Assembly: GCA_963818505.1 (NCBI GenBank)
Contig: CAWFSJ010000001.1
Location: forward strand, 186,001-250,000
DNA length: 64,000 bases
Source of the DNA: JADKAV01 sp963818505
Lineage (GTDB): Bacteria > Actinomycetota > Actinomycetes > S36-B12 > UBA10799
Reading direction: 5' to 3'
The notes under the pieces are model-generated. The model saw only the letters and a list, made by a program, of their open reading frames with translations. It ran no database searches and was not told where the DNA came from. Shown one piece after another: positions 43,805 to 53,051 of the stretch. Position numbers and translations under genes: made by a program. The number at the start of each line of letters is the position of its first letter. Within the stretch, counting starts at the first letter, position 1.

Positions 43805-45339
43805 GGCCGGCGCCAAACCCGGCCATCACGGGCCAGCATCTCGTCGCTGCCCACAGGACCCCATGTCCCCGACTCGTACGTCTGGGGTTTGCCGTGGCTG
43901 GCCCAATGGTTCAACACCGGATCGAGGATCCGCCATGACATCTCCACCTCCTGGTGCCGGGGGAAAAGGGGCGGATCGCCGAGCAGGACATCGAGGATGA
44001 GCCGTTCGTAGGCTTCAGGGCTGGACTCGGTGAACGAGTCGCCGTACATGAAGTCCATCGTCACGTCGCGCACCTCCATCTGTGTCCCGGGGACCTTCGA
44101 GCCGAACTTCATCGTGATGCCCTCATCGGGCTGTACCCGGATGACCAGGGTGTTCGATCCCAGTTCCTGAGTGTCGGTGGTGGCGAAAGGCAGATGTGGC
44201 GCCCGCTTGAACACGACAGCGATCTCGGAGACTCTGCGGCCGAGTCGCTTGCCCGTTCGCAGGTAGAAGGGGACACCGGCCCAGCGGCGAGTGTCCACGT
44301 TCACAGTGATGGCGGCGTAGGTCTCAGTGGTCGACGTCTGCGGGATGTTGGCCTCCTGCATGTAGCCGACGACCTCCTCGCCGCCCTGCCATCCGGGGCC
44401 GTACTGCCCGCGGGCGGTGTAGGCGTCGAGGTCTTCAGGCAGGACCACGGAAGCCAGTACCTTCTCCTTCTCGATGCGCACATGCTCGGCGGAGAAGGAG
44501 ACCGGTTCTTCCATGGCCGTCAGGGCCATCAATTGCAGGAGGTGATTCTGGATGACGTCGCGGGCTGCTCCGATCCCGTCGTAGTAGCCGGCCCGGCTGC
44601 CGATCCCGATGTCCTCGGCCATGGTGATCTGAACGTGATCGATGTAGTTGCTGTTCCAGATCGGTTCGTACAGGGTGTTCGAGAAGCGCAGCGCCAGCAG
44701 ATTCTGCACTGTCTCCTTGCCCAAGTAGTGGTCGATCCGGAAGATCGATCCGCTGGGGAACACCTCGTCAAGCACATGGTTGAGCTCCTGGGCGCTGTCG
44801 AGGTCGTGACCGAACGGCTTCTCGACGACCACGCGACGCCATCCGCCTCTCTCCTCAGAGGCCAGACCGGACCTCTTCAGTTGCTGTACGACCAGGGGGA
44901 ACATGCCCGGTGGGATGGAGAGGTAGAAGGCCGTGTTGCCGCCGGTGCCTCGCTCGTTGGCCAGGTCGGTGACAGTCGCCGCCAGAGCGTCGAATGCGGC
45001 ATCGTCGGTGAAGTCGCCGGCCACGAAACGGAAACCCTGTGCCAGTTGATTCCAGACGTCCTCGCGGAACTCCGTGCGAGAGTGCTGGCGCACAGAGTCG
45101 TGGACCTCCTGGGCGAAGTCCTCATTGGTGAACTCGCGGCGGGCGAACCCCACCAGGGCGAAGGACGGTGGGAGCAGCCCGCGGTTGGCAAGGTCGTACA
45201 CAGCAGGCATCAGCTTCTTACGCGAGAGGTCGCCGGTGACGCCGAAGATGACCAGCGCACACGGACCGGCCACACGTGGCAACCGTCGATCGGTGAGGCT
45301 GCGCAGCGGATTGGTGTTGGTGTAGGTGGCCTGTCTCAC
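43801..45339 (-). CDS. zwf: Glucose-6-phosphate 1-dehydrogenase
   Basis: 512 residues, GTG start overlapping the tal stop (GTGA). It commits glucose-6-phosphate to the pentose-phosphate pathway and yields NADPH. The dinucleotide-binding VIFGVTGDLSRKKLMPAVY segment is at about 30-48. The active-site signature FRIDHYLGKE and the EKPFGHDL motif are complete. Length and order match actinobacterial Zwf. Its expression is tied to tal and opcA by overlapping codons. Confidence 0.97.
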   Translation of the reverse strand: MRQATYTNTNPLRSLTDRRLPRVAGPCALVIFGVTGDLSRKKLMPAVYDLANRGLLPPSFALVGFARREFTNEDFAQEVHDSVRQHSRTEFREDVWNQLAQGFRFVAGDFTDDAAFDALAATVTDLANERGTGGNTAFYLSIPPGMFPLVVQQLKRSGLASEERGGWRRVVVEKPFGHDLDSAQELNHVLDEVFPSGSIFRIDHYLGKETVQNLLALRFSNTLYEPIWNSNYIDHVQITMAEDIGIGSRAGYYDGIGAARDVIQNHLLQLMALTAMEEPVSFSAEHVRIEKEKVLASVVLPEDLDAYTARGQYGPGWQGGEEVVGYMQEANIPQTSTTETYAAITVNVDTRRWAGVPFYLRTGKRLGRRVSEIAVVFKRAPHLPFATTDTQELGSNTLVIRVQPDEGITMKFGSKVPGTQMEVRDVTMDFMYGDSFTESSPEAYERLILDVLLGDPPLFPRHQEVEMSWRILDPVLNHWASHGKPQTYESGTWGPVGSDEMLARDGRVWRRP

Positions 45340-46454
45340 TGTGCGTCCCGGTCCTGTGCGAGTGCAGCGTCGACGGTGGCGAGCAGGTCCTCCCAGGCGA
45401 CTTTGAACTTGTCCACGCCCTCCGTCTCGAGTTTCTCGAAGACGTCGTCCAGGTCGACTCCGAGCCTCGCGAGGGAGTCGAAGACCTCCTGGCTGCGTGG
45501 CCCGTAGCCGGTGAGCGTGTCTCCGGCCAGTTGCCCGTGCTCAGCGACAGCCCGCAGAGTCGGTTCCGGCATCGTGTTCACACAGCCCTGTCCGGCAAGG
45601 CCCACCACGTACATGTCGTCGGGGAATGCGGGGTCCTTCACCCCGGTGGATGCCCAGAGCGGACGTTGCGGACTGGCACCAGCGGCCTTCAGCGCCTGCC
45701 AGCGAGGGCTTGCACGGAAGTCTTCGTATGCCTGCCATGCCAGGCGCGCGTTGGCCAGGCCAGCCCGACCGCGCAACTCGGCCGCGGCGTCCCCGCCGAT
45801 CGCGTCAAGACGAGCGTCCACCTCGGTGTCGACGCGGCTCACGAAGAACGAGGCCACGGAGTGCACGTCCGAGATCGGCTGTCCGGACGCCAGTCTGCTC
45901 TCCAACCCTGTCGCCCAGGCATCAATGACCTGGACATATCGGTCGACACTGAAGATGAGGGTGACGTTGACACTTATGCCTTCTGACAGGGCCTGGGTGA
46001 TCGCGGCCAACCCCTGCTGGGTACCGGGGATCTTGATGAGGACGTTAGGGCGTCCGACCTCGTTCCACAAGGCTCGCGCCTGCTCGATGGTGTGCTCGGT
46101 GTCCCGGGCCAGACGTGGATCGACTTCAATGGACACCCGGCCGTCCACCCCAGCGGTTCGCGCGGCCACATCGGCCATCACGTCGCACGCGTCGCGCACG
46201 TCCTGGGTGGTCATCTCCCGTACTGCGAGGTCAGCGTCGGCTTGGCCGCTGGCCAGACTCGCGACCTGCATGGCGTACGCGTCGGCTCCCGTCGAGATCG
46301 CCTTGGAGAAGATCGAAGGGTTGGTCGTCACCCCGACGACGTGGTCCTCCTCGATCATCCGCGCCAGCCCGCCGGTCGTCAGGCGACTGCGATCCAGGTC
46401 GTCGAGCCAGATCGAGACACCGAGTGCGGACAGTTCTGCCAGTCGGTCTGTCAT
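45336..46454 (-). CDS. tal: Transaldolase
   Basis: 372 residues, ATG with AAGGAGG upstream. It transfers a dihydroxyacetone unit between sugar phosphates in the non-oxidative pentose-phosphate pathway. GVTTNPSIFSKAI is the family signature, and the Schiff-base Lys is in VLIKIPGTQQGLAA. Length fits the TalB/actinobacterial subclass, without fusion to glucose-6-phosphate isomerase. A 13-bp direct repeat with 20-bp period lies in its 139-base upstream gap. Confidence 0.97.
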   Translation of the reverse strand: MTDRLAELSALGVSIWLDDLDRSRLTTGGLARMIEEDHVVGVTTNPSIFSKAISTGADAYAMQVASLASGQADADLAVREMTTQDVRDACDVMADVAARTAGVDGRVSIEVDPRLARDTEHTIEQARALWNEVGRPNVLIKIPGTQQGLAAITQALSEGISVNVTLIFSVDRYVQVIDAWATGLESRLASGQPISDVHSVASFFVSRVDTEVDARLDAIGGDAAAELRGRAGLANARLAWQAYEDFRASPRWQALKAAGASPQRPLWASTGVKDPAFPDDMYVVGLAGQGCVNTMPEPTLRAVAEHGQLAGDTLTGYGPRSQEVFDSLARLGVDLDDVFEKLETEGVDKFKVAWEDLLATVDAALAQDRDAQ

Positions 46455-46528
46455 GGGTTCCTCCTTAGACGGGAACGGTATAGGTGTTCAGAGGGCTTCG
46501 CCCGGCGGGAACTGTTGTGGGATTCGCG

Positions 46529-46561
46529 CGCTTTGGTTGCCTGTTTCCCGCTTTGGTTGCC
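46529..46561. repeat. Two 13-bp perfect direct repeats, 20-bp period, upstream of tal
   Basis: CGCTTTGGTTGCC occurs at 46529-46541 and again at 46549-46561. The 20-bp period places both copies on nearly the same face of the helix, as in tandem regulator sites. They lie 75-107 bases before the tal start, which is on the minus strand. The rest of the 46455-46593 gap shows nothing recognisable apart from the tal Shine-Dalgarno sequence. Confidence 0.6.
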
Positions 46562-46593
46562 GCGGGCCTGGCGAACCTCGGGCAAGGGACACA

Positions 46594-47091
46594 TCATGCG
46601 GCGGACATTCCCAGCGCACCGACAACCAACAACATCACCGCGAAACTGCTCAAACCGATCAGAGGTCCAAGTGCCCGACGACCATCGTCGGGCGTGGATG
46701 CAAGTTGCATGACGGCAACGCCAGCGAGGTAGAGCCCGAAGACCAAGAAGAGAGCCGCCAGGGCAGCGATGCCCCAATCGAGCACCACTGCGAGTACTGC
46801 CACGCCGCCCCAGGCGAGGTTGGCCAGTCCGACCTCGATCTGGAAGTTGTTTCGCTGGCCGTAGTCCCAGCCCATACGCGCGGCGTCACTGCGATGGAAG
46901 ACCGCGTGGCGCACGAACGACAGCACCCCCGTCAACCCCACAGCCAGCAGACAGGCCAAGCCCAGGCGCGGCGGGTCGGACAGAACCGTGGCCATCCCGA
47001 TCGCGATCCCAACGGCGCCGACGGCGTAGGTCGCGATCATCAGTCGCGCCGATACGGTCGGGTCAGCTGTCCTGGTCTTCGCCTCAGGCAC
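46594..47091 (-). CDS. Small membrane protein, DUF6790-like
   Basis: 165 residues from the GTG at 47091, which overlaps the tkt 3' end by 8 bases; the frame is open further upstream but only inside tkt. Five transmembrane helices are predicted by eye. The segment FHRSDAARMGWDYGQRNNFQ followed by EVGLANLAWG resembles the DUF6790-type pattern (a conserved aromatic/acidic loop between helices). Function is unknown. It sits between tkt and tal, interrupting the usual tkt-tal pair. Confidence 0.65.
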   Translation of the reverse strand: MPEAKTRTADPTVSARLMIATYAVGAVGIAIGMATVLSDPPRLGLACLLAVGLTGVLSFVRHAVFHRSDAARMGWDYGQRNNFQIEVGLANLAWGGVAVLAVVLDWGIAALAALFLVFGLYLAGVAVMQLASTPDDGRRALGPLIGLSSFAVMLLVVGALGMSAA

Positions 47092-49129
47092 CGGAGAGGC
47101 TCTCCCTGGCCGCCGCAACCACCGCATCCGCAGTGATGCCGAACTCCTCGTACAGCTTCTCGTAGGCAGCTGATGCCCCGAAGTGCTCCAGGCTCACCGC
47201 CCGTCCCTTCGTGCCGATGTACTTGTACCAGGGCATCGCGCGGCCGGCTTCCACGCTGACGCGCGCGCTCACCGCGGCTGGAAGGACCGATTCACGGTAC
47301 TCGGGTGGCTGTTCGTCGAACCACTCCGTACATGGCATGGAAACCACCCGGGTGGGGATGTTCTCCGATTGCAGAGTGTCTCGAGCGGCCAAGGCCAACT
47401 GAACTTCGGAGCCGGTGCCGATGATGATCACCCGCGGGTCGCCACCGTCCGCCTCCGCCAGGACATAACCGCCCTTTGCTGCCGCGCCGACATCACCGGC
47501 GGGCAGTGTGGGCACATTCTGGCGGGTGAGGGCCAGGCCAGCCGGGCGCTTTTTGCGCAACACCTGCAACCAGCACACGGCGGTTTCGTTGGGATCGGCC
47601 GGGCGCACCACGTCCAGTCCCGGAATGGCGCGAAGAGCTGTCAGGTGTTCGACCGGTTGATGGGTCGGTCCGTCCTCGCCGAGGCCGATCGAGTCGTGGG
47701 TCCACACATAGGTGACCGGTGCCTGCATCAGGGCTGCGAGGCGAACTGCACCTCGCATGTAGTCCGAGAAGACCAGGAACGTCCCTCCGAAGGGCCGGGT
47801 CAATCCGCCGAGGGCGATCCCGTTGAGGATGGCACCCATCGCGTGCTCGCGGATCCCGAAATGCAGGATGCGCCCGTACGGGGTCTTGCCGGGCGCGTGC
47901 GAGGTGGCCGGCAGGAACGACCCGCCACCTTCGATCGTGGTGAGGTTGCTTTCAGCGAGGTCGGCAGAACCGCCCCAGAACTCGGGCATCACCGCGGCGA
48001 CAGCGTTGATGACCTCACCGGAGGCCTTACGCGTGGCCATGGGCTTCGTGGGGTCGAAGGTGGGGATGGCCGCCTTCAGGCCTTCGGGTAGTTCCCCGGC
48101 GACCAGGCGGTCGAGCAAGTCGACCCGGTCCGGGTTTGCTGCGCGCCACGCCGAGAAGGTCTCGTCCCACTGCGCGTGGGTCTGTGCCCCACGTCCGGCG
48201 ACCTCCCGGGCGTGTGCGAGCACCTCGGGGTCGACATCGAAGTCCTTGGTTGGGTCCATGCCCATCACGACTTTGGTCTTTGCGACCTCTTCGGCCCCCA
48301 GCGCGGAGCCGTGTGACTTGCCGGTGTTCTGCAGGTCTGGCGACGGCCACGCGATGATCGTGCGCAGTCCGATCAGCGAGGGCCGGCCCGTCTCCTCCAT
48401 GGCGTTCTGCATGGCCCGGGCAAGGGCCTGAATGTCCACGTCGCCGTCCACGGCGAGATCCACGTGCTGGGTGTGCCAGCCGTAGGCTGCGTGCCTGGCC
48501 AGCACATCCTCGCTGAAGGAGACCTCGGTGTTCCCCTCGATGGAGATGTGGTTGTCGTCGTAGATGACGATCAGATTGCCCAGTTCCTGATGGCCGGCCA
48601 GGCTGGCAGCCTCACTGGTGATCCCCTCCTGCATGCAACCGTCGCCGGCGAAGACCCACACGTGGTGGTCGAACGGGCTGGTGCCCGCCTCTGCGACCGG
48701 GTCGAGCAAGCCACGCACGTAGCGGGAGTCCATCGCCATCCCCACACCCGTGGCGTAGCCCTGGCCCAGCGGTCCGGTGGTCGTCTCAATGCCCACGGTG
48801 TGGCCGTACTCGGGGTGTCCCGGGGTCAGACTGCCCCATGTCCGGAAGGCCTCCAGGTCCGACAGTTCAAGGCCGTAGCCGGACAGGTACAACTGGATGT
48901 ACTGGGTGAGGCTGGAATGGCCGTTGGACAGGACGAACCGGTCGCGTCCAAGCCAATGGGGGTCGGCGGGGTCGTGCCGCAGGAAGCGCTGGAAGAGAAG
49001 GTAGGCGGCAGGCGCAAGGCTCATCGCGGTGCCCGGGTGGCCGTTGCCGACCTTCTGCACTGCATCCATGGCCAAGGCGCGAACGGTATCCACCGCTCGT
49101 GAGTCCAGATCGGTCCATTCGACGGTCAC
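47084..49129 (-). CDS. tkt: Transketolase
   Basis: 681 residues, GTG start with GAGAGGA upstream. It is a thiamine-diphosphate enzyme that moves two-carbon units between sugar phosphates. The GNGHPGTAMSLAPAAYLLF segment is at about 28-46. The ThDP motif VFAGDGCMQEGITSEAASLAG and the second signature (around ILHFGIREHAMGAILNGIALGG) are complete. It probably heads the tkt-(membrane protein)-tal-zwf-opcA-pgl series. Confidence 0.97.
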   Translation of the reverse strand: MTVEWTDLDSRAVDTVRALAMDAVQKVGNGHPGTAMSLAPAAYLLFQRFLRHDPADPHWLGRDRFVLSNGHSSLTQYIQLYLSGYGLELSDLEAFRTWGSLTPGHPEYGHTVGIETTTGPLGQGYATGVGMAMDSRYVRGLLDPVAEAGTSPFDHHVWVFAGDGCMQEGITSEAASLAGHQELGNLIVIYDDNHISIEGNTEVSFSEDVLARHAAYGWHTQHVDLAVDGDVDIQALARAMQNAMEETGRPSLIGLRTIIAWPSPDLQNTGKSHGSALGAEEVAKTKVVMGMDPTKDFDVDPEVLAHAREVAGRGAQTHAQWDETFSAWRAANPDRVDLLDRLVAGELPEGLKAAIPTFDPTKPMATRKASGEVINAVAAVMPEFWGGSADLAESNLTTIEGGGSFLPATSHAPGKTPYGRILHFGIREHAMGAILNGIALGGLTRPFGGTFLVFSDYMRGAVRLAALMQAPVTYVWTHDSIGLGEDGPTHQPVEHLTALRAIPGLDVVRPADPNETAVCWLQVLRKKRPAGLALTRQNVPTLPAGDVGAAAKGGYVLAEADGGDPRVIIIGTGSEVQLALAARDTLQSENIPTRVVSMPCTEWFDEQPPEYRESVLPAAVSARVSVEAGRAMPWYKYIGTKGRAVSLEHFGASAAYEKLYEEFGITADAVVAAARESLSGA

Positions 49130-49211
49130 GCGGGCGTCCTCTCAGGTTGTGCAATTGCGCCTCAGCGTATCCGCCGGGGCGTGTCTGGCGCTTGGTCAGT
49201 CGCGGCGGCGA

Positions 49212-50258
49212 TCAGGCTGCGGCGTCATGCACCAGTTGCCCGGCTTGCCGACAGATATCCGCGATCTGTTGCATGCCGCCCGGCAGTACGCCGATGGCGA
49301 AGAATCCGTGGACCTGATCTTGCGCGCAGCGATAGGTGCAGTCGACGCCCGCCTCCTGCAGGCTCAGCGCGAAGTGCTCACCCTCGTCGCGTAGGGGGTC
49401 GAAGCCTGCGGTCCAAAGCAGCGTGGGGGGAAGGCCACTCAGGTCCGGGGCTAGCAAAGGGGAGACGAGCGGGTCGAGCGCAGAGCGCAGATCAGTCAGA
49501 TACTGCTGGCGGTACCACAGCATGTCTGCCTTGCTGAGCATGAAACCCTCGGCGAACGTCTCGATGGACGGGTGGCCCATCCGAAGATCAGTGGCGGGGT
49601 AGATCAGGATCTGCGCCGTCGGTGCTCGCCCGGCTTCGCGTGCGAGCAGACTCGTCGCGGCGGCCAGGTTGGCACCGGCGCTGTCACCCATGACCGCGAC
49701 CTGCCCGGGCACGCCGCCGAACGATGCAGGATGGTCGCGCACGTAGCCGAACACCGCGTAGGCATCATGCAGGGGTCCGGGGAAGGGGCTCTCGGGTGCC
49801 AGACGGTAATCGACCGAGACGACAGTGGTGCCGCTGTGGCGGGCGAGCATCCGGCAGGTTCCGTCATGACTGTCCAGGTCGCCGACAGCCCAACCGCCTC
49901 CGTGGTAGTACACGATCACGGGCGTGGGCCCCACAGTGCGGGGGTCGCGGTAGACACGAACGGGTATTGGCCCAGCGGGACCGGGAACCGTGCCCGGCGT
50001 CACGCAGATCCCTAAGGGCGTCGGCATCACCAGTTGGGCGGACTTGCGCAACCCCTCCCTGCGCTTGTCCAGATCACCATCCTTGCCGGTGGCGTTGAGA
50101 CGTTCGTTGGCCTTGACCAACAGATGCACGGCCGGCGACAGGGTCCGCCCGTCGATCTGTGGTGGAGGACCGACCAGGCGCTCGATCCAATGAGGCGGCA
50201 TCGCCAGCATCCGGCGCAGGCCTCGTGCACCCGGTGTCACCCGGAAGGAGTCGGTCAC
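49212..50258 (-). CDS. Alpha/beta hydrolase (hormone-sensitive lipase/acetyl-hydrolase family)
   Basis: 348 residues from the GTG at 50258. The frame is open to 50366, but that would overlap the ctaB promoter and adds no family sequence; an ATG at 50210 is another option. The oxyanion-hole HGGGWAVGD segment is followed by the nucleophile elbow VMGDSAGANLAAATS. The acid is in GFDPLRDEG and the His in QVHGFFAIG. The HGGG/GDSAG pair places it in the lipase-HSL (family IV) group, which hydrolyses short-chain esters. It interrupts the usual tkt-ctaB adjacency. Confidence 0.9.
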   Translation of the reverse strand: MTDSFRVTPGARGLRRMLAMPPHWIERLVGPPPQIDGRTLSPAVHLLVKANERLNATGKDGDLDKRREGLRKSAQLVMPTPLGICVTPGTVPGPAGPIPVRVYRDPRTVGPTPVIVYYHGGGWAVGDLDSHDGTCRMLARHSGTTVVSVDYRLAPESPFPGPLHDAYAVFGYVRDHPASFGGVPGQVAVMGDSAGANLAAATSLLAREAGRAPTAQILIYPATDLRMGHPSIETFAEGFMLSKADMLWYRQQYLTDLRSALDPLVSPLLAPDLSGLPPTLLWTAGFDPLRDEGEHFALSLQEAGVDCTYRCAQDQVHGFFAIGVLPGGMQQIADICRQAGQLVHDAAA

Positions 50259-50333
50259 ATGCCCACTGTGCCCGTTGGTGTGCGGACCTCGCCAATCCGA
50301 TCCCGGGATGCCCCCAGTCGCCTGGCGCCCCTG

Positions 50334-50339
50334 TAGTCT
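50334..50339 (+). promoter_or_regulatory. Leaderless-type -10 element (TAGTCT) of ctaB
   Basis: TAGTCT is followed by six bases and then GTG at 50346. It is the same hexamer and spacing as for the 13093 gene. Confidence 0.55.
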
Positions 50340-50345
50340 GCAGTG

Positions 50346-51257
50346 GTGGCCAGCACGCACGTCCAATCCCCCCAGACGAAGGGGAACAGCACTTGGCGGG
50401 CGTACTTGGCGCTCACGAAACCGCGCATCATCGAGTTGCTGCTCGTAACCACGGTGCCTGCGATGGTCCTCGCGGCACGTGGTCTACCTTCACTGGGAAC
50501 CTTGGTGGCGACCCTGATCGGTGGGTCGCTGGCAGCTGCAGGCGCCAACTCCATGAACAGTGTCTACGACCGCGACATCGATGCGGTCATGAAACGCACG
50601 AGCGCTCGCCCCATGGCCACGGGCCGGATCAGTCCCGCCGCCGGGTGGGCTTTCGGCAGTGCCCTGAGTGCGCTCTCGGTCGTCTGGCTGGCGCTCACCA
50701 CGAACCTGCTGGCTGCTGGTCTCGCGGGCCTAGCCATTTTCTTGTACGTCGTGGGATACACGATGATCCTGAAACGGCGGACCTCGCAGAACATCGTGTG
50801 GGGTGGGGCAGCCGGCTGTTTCCCGGTCCTCATCGGGTGGGCCGCGGTGACCGGTCACCTGTCGTGGACGCCCTGGGTGCTGTTCCTGGTCGTCTTCCTG
50901 TGGACTCCACCTCACTACTGGCCGCTGTCGCTGCGTTTCCGCGAAGACTACGGTTCTGCCGGGGTTCCGATGCTGCCCGTCGTGGCAGAGACCAAGCACG
51001 TGGCTGATCAGATCCTGTGGTACTCGGTGGCCACCGTGGCCGCCTCGCTCGCGCTCGTTCCCGTCGCACCCATGGGCTGGATCTACAGCGTCAGCGCAGT
51101 TCTGCTCGGGGCTGTGTTCCTGTGGGAGGCGTACCTGCTGCGTCGACGCACACGCGCCGGTGACGACCCACGTCCCATGCGTCTGTTCCACTGGTCCATC
51201 ACGTACCTCGCGTTGCTCTTCCTCGCAGTGGCTATCGATCCGCTGCTGCTGGGCTGA
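50346..51257 (+). CDS. ctaB: Protoheme IX farnesyltransferase (heme O synthase)
   Basis: 303 residues from the GTG at 50346, chosen over the adjacent GTG at 50343 by its six-base distance from the -10 element. It is a UbiA-superfamily membrane prenyltransferase that converts heme B to heme O for cytochrome oxidase. The first Asp-rich motif is [15 protein letters not shown] (about 79-93) and the second region is [15 protein letters not shown]. About nine helices. The following ATP-grasp gene starts within its stop codon. Confidence 0.95.
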   Translation: MASTHVQSPQTKGNSTWRAYLALTKPRIIELLLVTTVPAMVLAARGLPSLGTLVATLIGGSLAAAGANSMNSVYDRDIDAVMKRTSARPMATGRISPAAGWAFGSALSALSVVWLALTTNLLAAGLAGLAIFLYVVGYTMILKRRTSQNIVWGGAAGCFPVLIGWAAVTGHLSWTPWVLFLVVFLWTPPHYWPLSLRFREDYGSAGVPMLPVVAETKHVADQILWYSVATVAASLALVPVAPMGWIYSVSAVLLGAVFLWEAYLLRRRTRAGDDPRPMRLFHWSITYLALLFLAVAIDPLLLG

Positions 51258-52087
51258 TGCTGCCGAGGGTCGCGTACGTCACCGATGCCGGTCACGGCGA
51301 TCCGGAACTGTCGCTGGCCATCGCGGCGTTCGAACGCACAGGACTCGAGGCTGTTCCTGTTCGCTGGGACTCCGGCTCGCAGTGGGGCGACTTCGACCTC
51401 GCGATCGTGCGACGCACCGATGCCGCTGAACGACGTCAGGACTTCCTGCGCTGGGCCCGTCAGGTGGAGGACGAGACTCTGCTGGCCAACCCAGGGGTCG
51501 TCCTGGCCCGCAACACCGACCGCAGCCAGATCCGTGATTTTGCGCGCATGGGGGTGCCCACCGTCGAGTCGGTGTGGATGGAACCCGGGGATTCAGCCGA
51601 AGATTTCGGGGCTCAGGTCCGTGAGCGCGGCTGGTTGCGGATGAAGGTGCTGCCCAATGTGCGCGAGCCCCGCAGGCGGGCCGTCGTCGTGGAGTCGGTC
51701 GAGCGTGCTGAACAGGTGGCTTCCGAACTGGTGTCGCGGGGCTGGATGGCGCTTGCCCAGTCGGACGCCTTCGAGAACACCCGATCCGCAACCCTTGTCG
51801 TGATGGACGGACGGGTCGCCGCCTGCCTGGACGCCGATCGGGCCGACATCGAGCTGGATCAGGATCTGGTGAATCTCGCCGACCGGGTGCTGGAGTTGGC
51901 CGGGGGTGCCGAACACATCGTGCAAGCCCGCCTCGATGTCGTCGGTGGCCCGGGGGACTGGCGCCTCCAGGACTTCGACGCCACCGAGCCTGACTTGGAG
52001 TTCACGACCCACCAGAAGGGCGCCGACGAGCTAGCTTGGGCGGTGCGCAGGCGCGTCACACCGGACGCGAGGCACTCGTTCGAGTAG
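51257..52087 (+). CDS. ATP-grasp domain protein (RimK-like), function unknown
   Basis: 276 residues; the ATG shares a base with the ctaB stop (TGATG). The order of segments is that of a known group of uncharacterised ATP-grasp enzymes. An N-terminal pre-ATP-grasp part (YVTDAGHGDPELSLAIAAFE, DFDLAIVRRTDAAERRQDFL) is followed by a hinge LARNTDRSQIRDFARMGVP. A nucleotide-binding region (WLRMKVLP) and a metal-binding end (ARLDVVGGPGDWRLQDFDATEP) complete it. These enzymes join a carboxylate to an amine or thiol. It lies between ctaB and ctaA, which may be position only. It overlaps ctaA by 32 bases at the 3' end. Confidence 0.72.
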   Translation: MLPRVAYVTDAGHGDPELSLAIAAFERTGLEAVPVRWDSGSQWGDFDLAIVRRTDAAERRQDFLRWARQVEDETLLANPGVVLARNTDRSQIRDFARMGVPTVESVWMEPGDSAEDFGAQVRERGWLRMKVLPNVREPRRRAVVVESVERAEQVASELVSRGWMALAQSDAFENTRSATLVVMDGRVAACLDADRADIELDQDLVNLADRVLELAGGAEHIVQARLDVVGGPGDWRLQDFDATEPDLEFTTHQKGADELAWAVRRRVTPDARHSFE

Positions 52088-53003
52088 TGAGGCTCAGACG
52101 CAGTCTCCACACACCCACCCAGACCAGGCAGGCGCCGAGCAGGTGCAGGCTGACCAGCACCCAAGGCAGTCCAGTGAAGTACTGGACGTAGCCGATGCCC
52201 GCTTGGAGCACCGCGAAAACGACGACCCAGAGAGCCCGGGTGCGTGCCACGCGAGGGACGTCGTCGACGTGGAGCAGCGCCAGCATCCCGACCAGAAGCC
52301 CGATGAACAGCAACACCACGTCCGCGTGCAGCCAACTGACCAGTCGTGGGTCCAGATCCAGGCGAACCGTCGCGGCGTCACCGGCGTGGGGACCCGATCC
52401 CGTGACCACCGTGCCCATCACGACGATGACCGCGGTTACCGCGATCAAGGCGTTGCCGAGGACTCTCGTGGTGGGCCGTGTTGCAGGTGTGCCGGGCGGG
52501 TCAGCGGTCTCGGACCCGAATTGGGCCAACGCCACGCAGGCTGCGATGATTACCATCGACAGAAGTAGATGACTGCCCACGGCCAGCGGATGCAGGTCCA
52601 CCAGAACGGTTATCCCGCCCAGGACCGCTTGGGCCAGTGTGCCGACCAGGGGTACGGCTGCCAGCCACAGGATCCAAGGCCGCGACACCCCGGAACGACG
52701 CCACCAGACGACCGCGCCGACCAGTGCTGCCACGGCCAGGATCATCAGGATCCCTGTGAGCGTGCGGTTGCCGAACTCCACGTACTTGTGCCACGCCTCG
52801 GTCTGCGCAGAGGTGGGGGTGATCGACCCGTCGACACACTCTGGCCAGGTGGGGCACCCCAGACCGCTTCCCGTCACTCTCACGATGCCGCCGGTGATCA
52901 CGATCCCCACTTGGGCCACGAGGTTCGCCCAGAAGACCCGTTGCAGCCATACAGGCGCGGATGTTGTCAGATTCACCGACTCGCGAACCGTGTCCACTGC
53001 CAC
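52056..53003 (-). CDS. ctaA: Heme A synthase (COX15/CtaA family)
   Basis: 315 residues from the GTG at 53003, supported by a TAGGCT -10 element seven bases upstream; an in-frame TTG at 53021 is the alternative. It oxidises heme O to heme A. Eight transmembrane helices in two four-helix bundles are visible. The first external loop carries GSGLGCPTWPECVDG, the Cys pair seen in actinobacterial and Bacillus CtaA. Conserved helix His residues appear in GSHLLLSMV, WLHADVVLL and SLHLLGACL. With ctaB it supplies heme A to an aa3-type oxidase encoded elsewhere. Confidence 0.93.
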   Translation of the reverse strand: MAVDTVRESVNLTTSAPVWLQRVFWANLVAQVGIVITGGIVRVTGSGLGCPTWPECVDGSITPTSAQTEAWHKYVEFGNRTLTGILMILAVAALVGAVVWWRRSGVSRPWILWLAAVPLVGTLAQAVLGGITVLVDLHPLAVGSHLLLSMVIIAACVALAQFGSETADPPGTPATRPTTRVLGNALIAVTAVIVVMGTVVTGSGPHAGDAATVRLDLDPRLVSWLHADVVLLFIGLLVGMLALLHVDDVPRVARTRALWVVVFAVLQAGIGYVQYFTGLPWVLVSLHLLGACLVWVGVWRLRLSLTTRTSASRPV

Positions 53004-53010
53004 GGCAACG

Positions 53011-53016
53011 AGCCTA
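53011..53016 (-). promoter_or_regulatory. Leaderless-type -10 element (TAGGCT) of ctaA
   Basis: On the minus strand TAGGCT is followed by seven bases and then GTG at 53003; no Shine-Dalgarno sequence. Confidence 0.5.
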
Positions 53017-53051
53017 CGCAATGCATCGCCGCACGACGGCAGTCGGGGTTG

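Noticed and set aside
43954..45507. 517-codon plus-strand open frame across zwf
   Set aside because: It is antisense to intact zwf and tal; no start signal and no domain.
45511..47136. 541-codon plus-strand open frame across tal and the DUF6790-like gene
   Set aside because: It is antisense to two supported genes with Shine-Dalgarno or overlap-based starts; Arg/Ser-rich nonsense composition.
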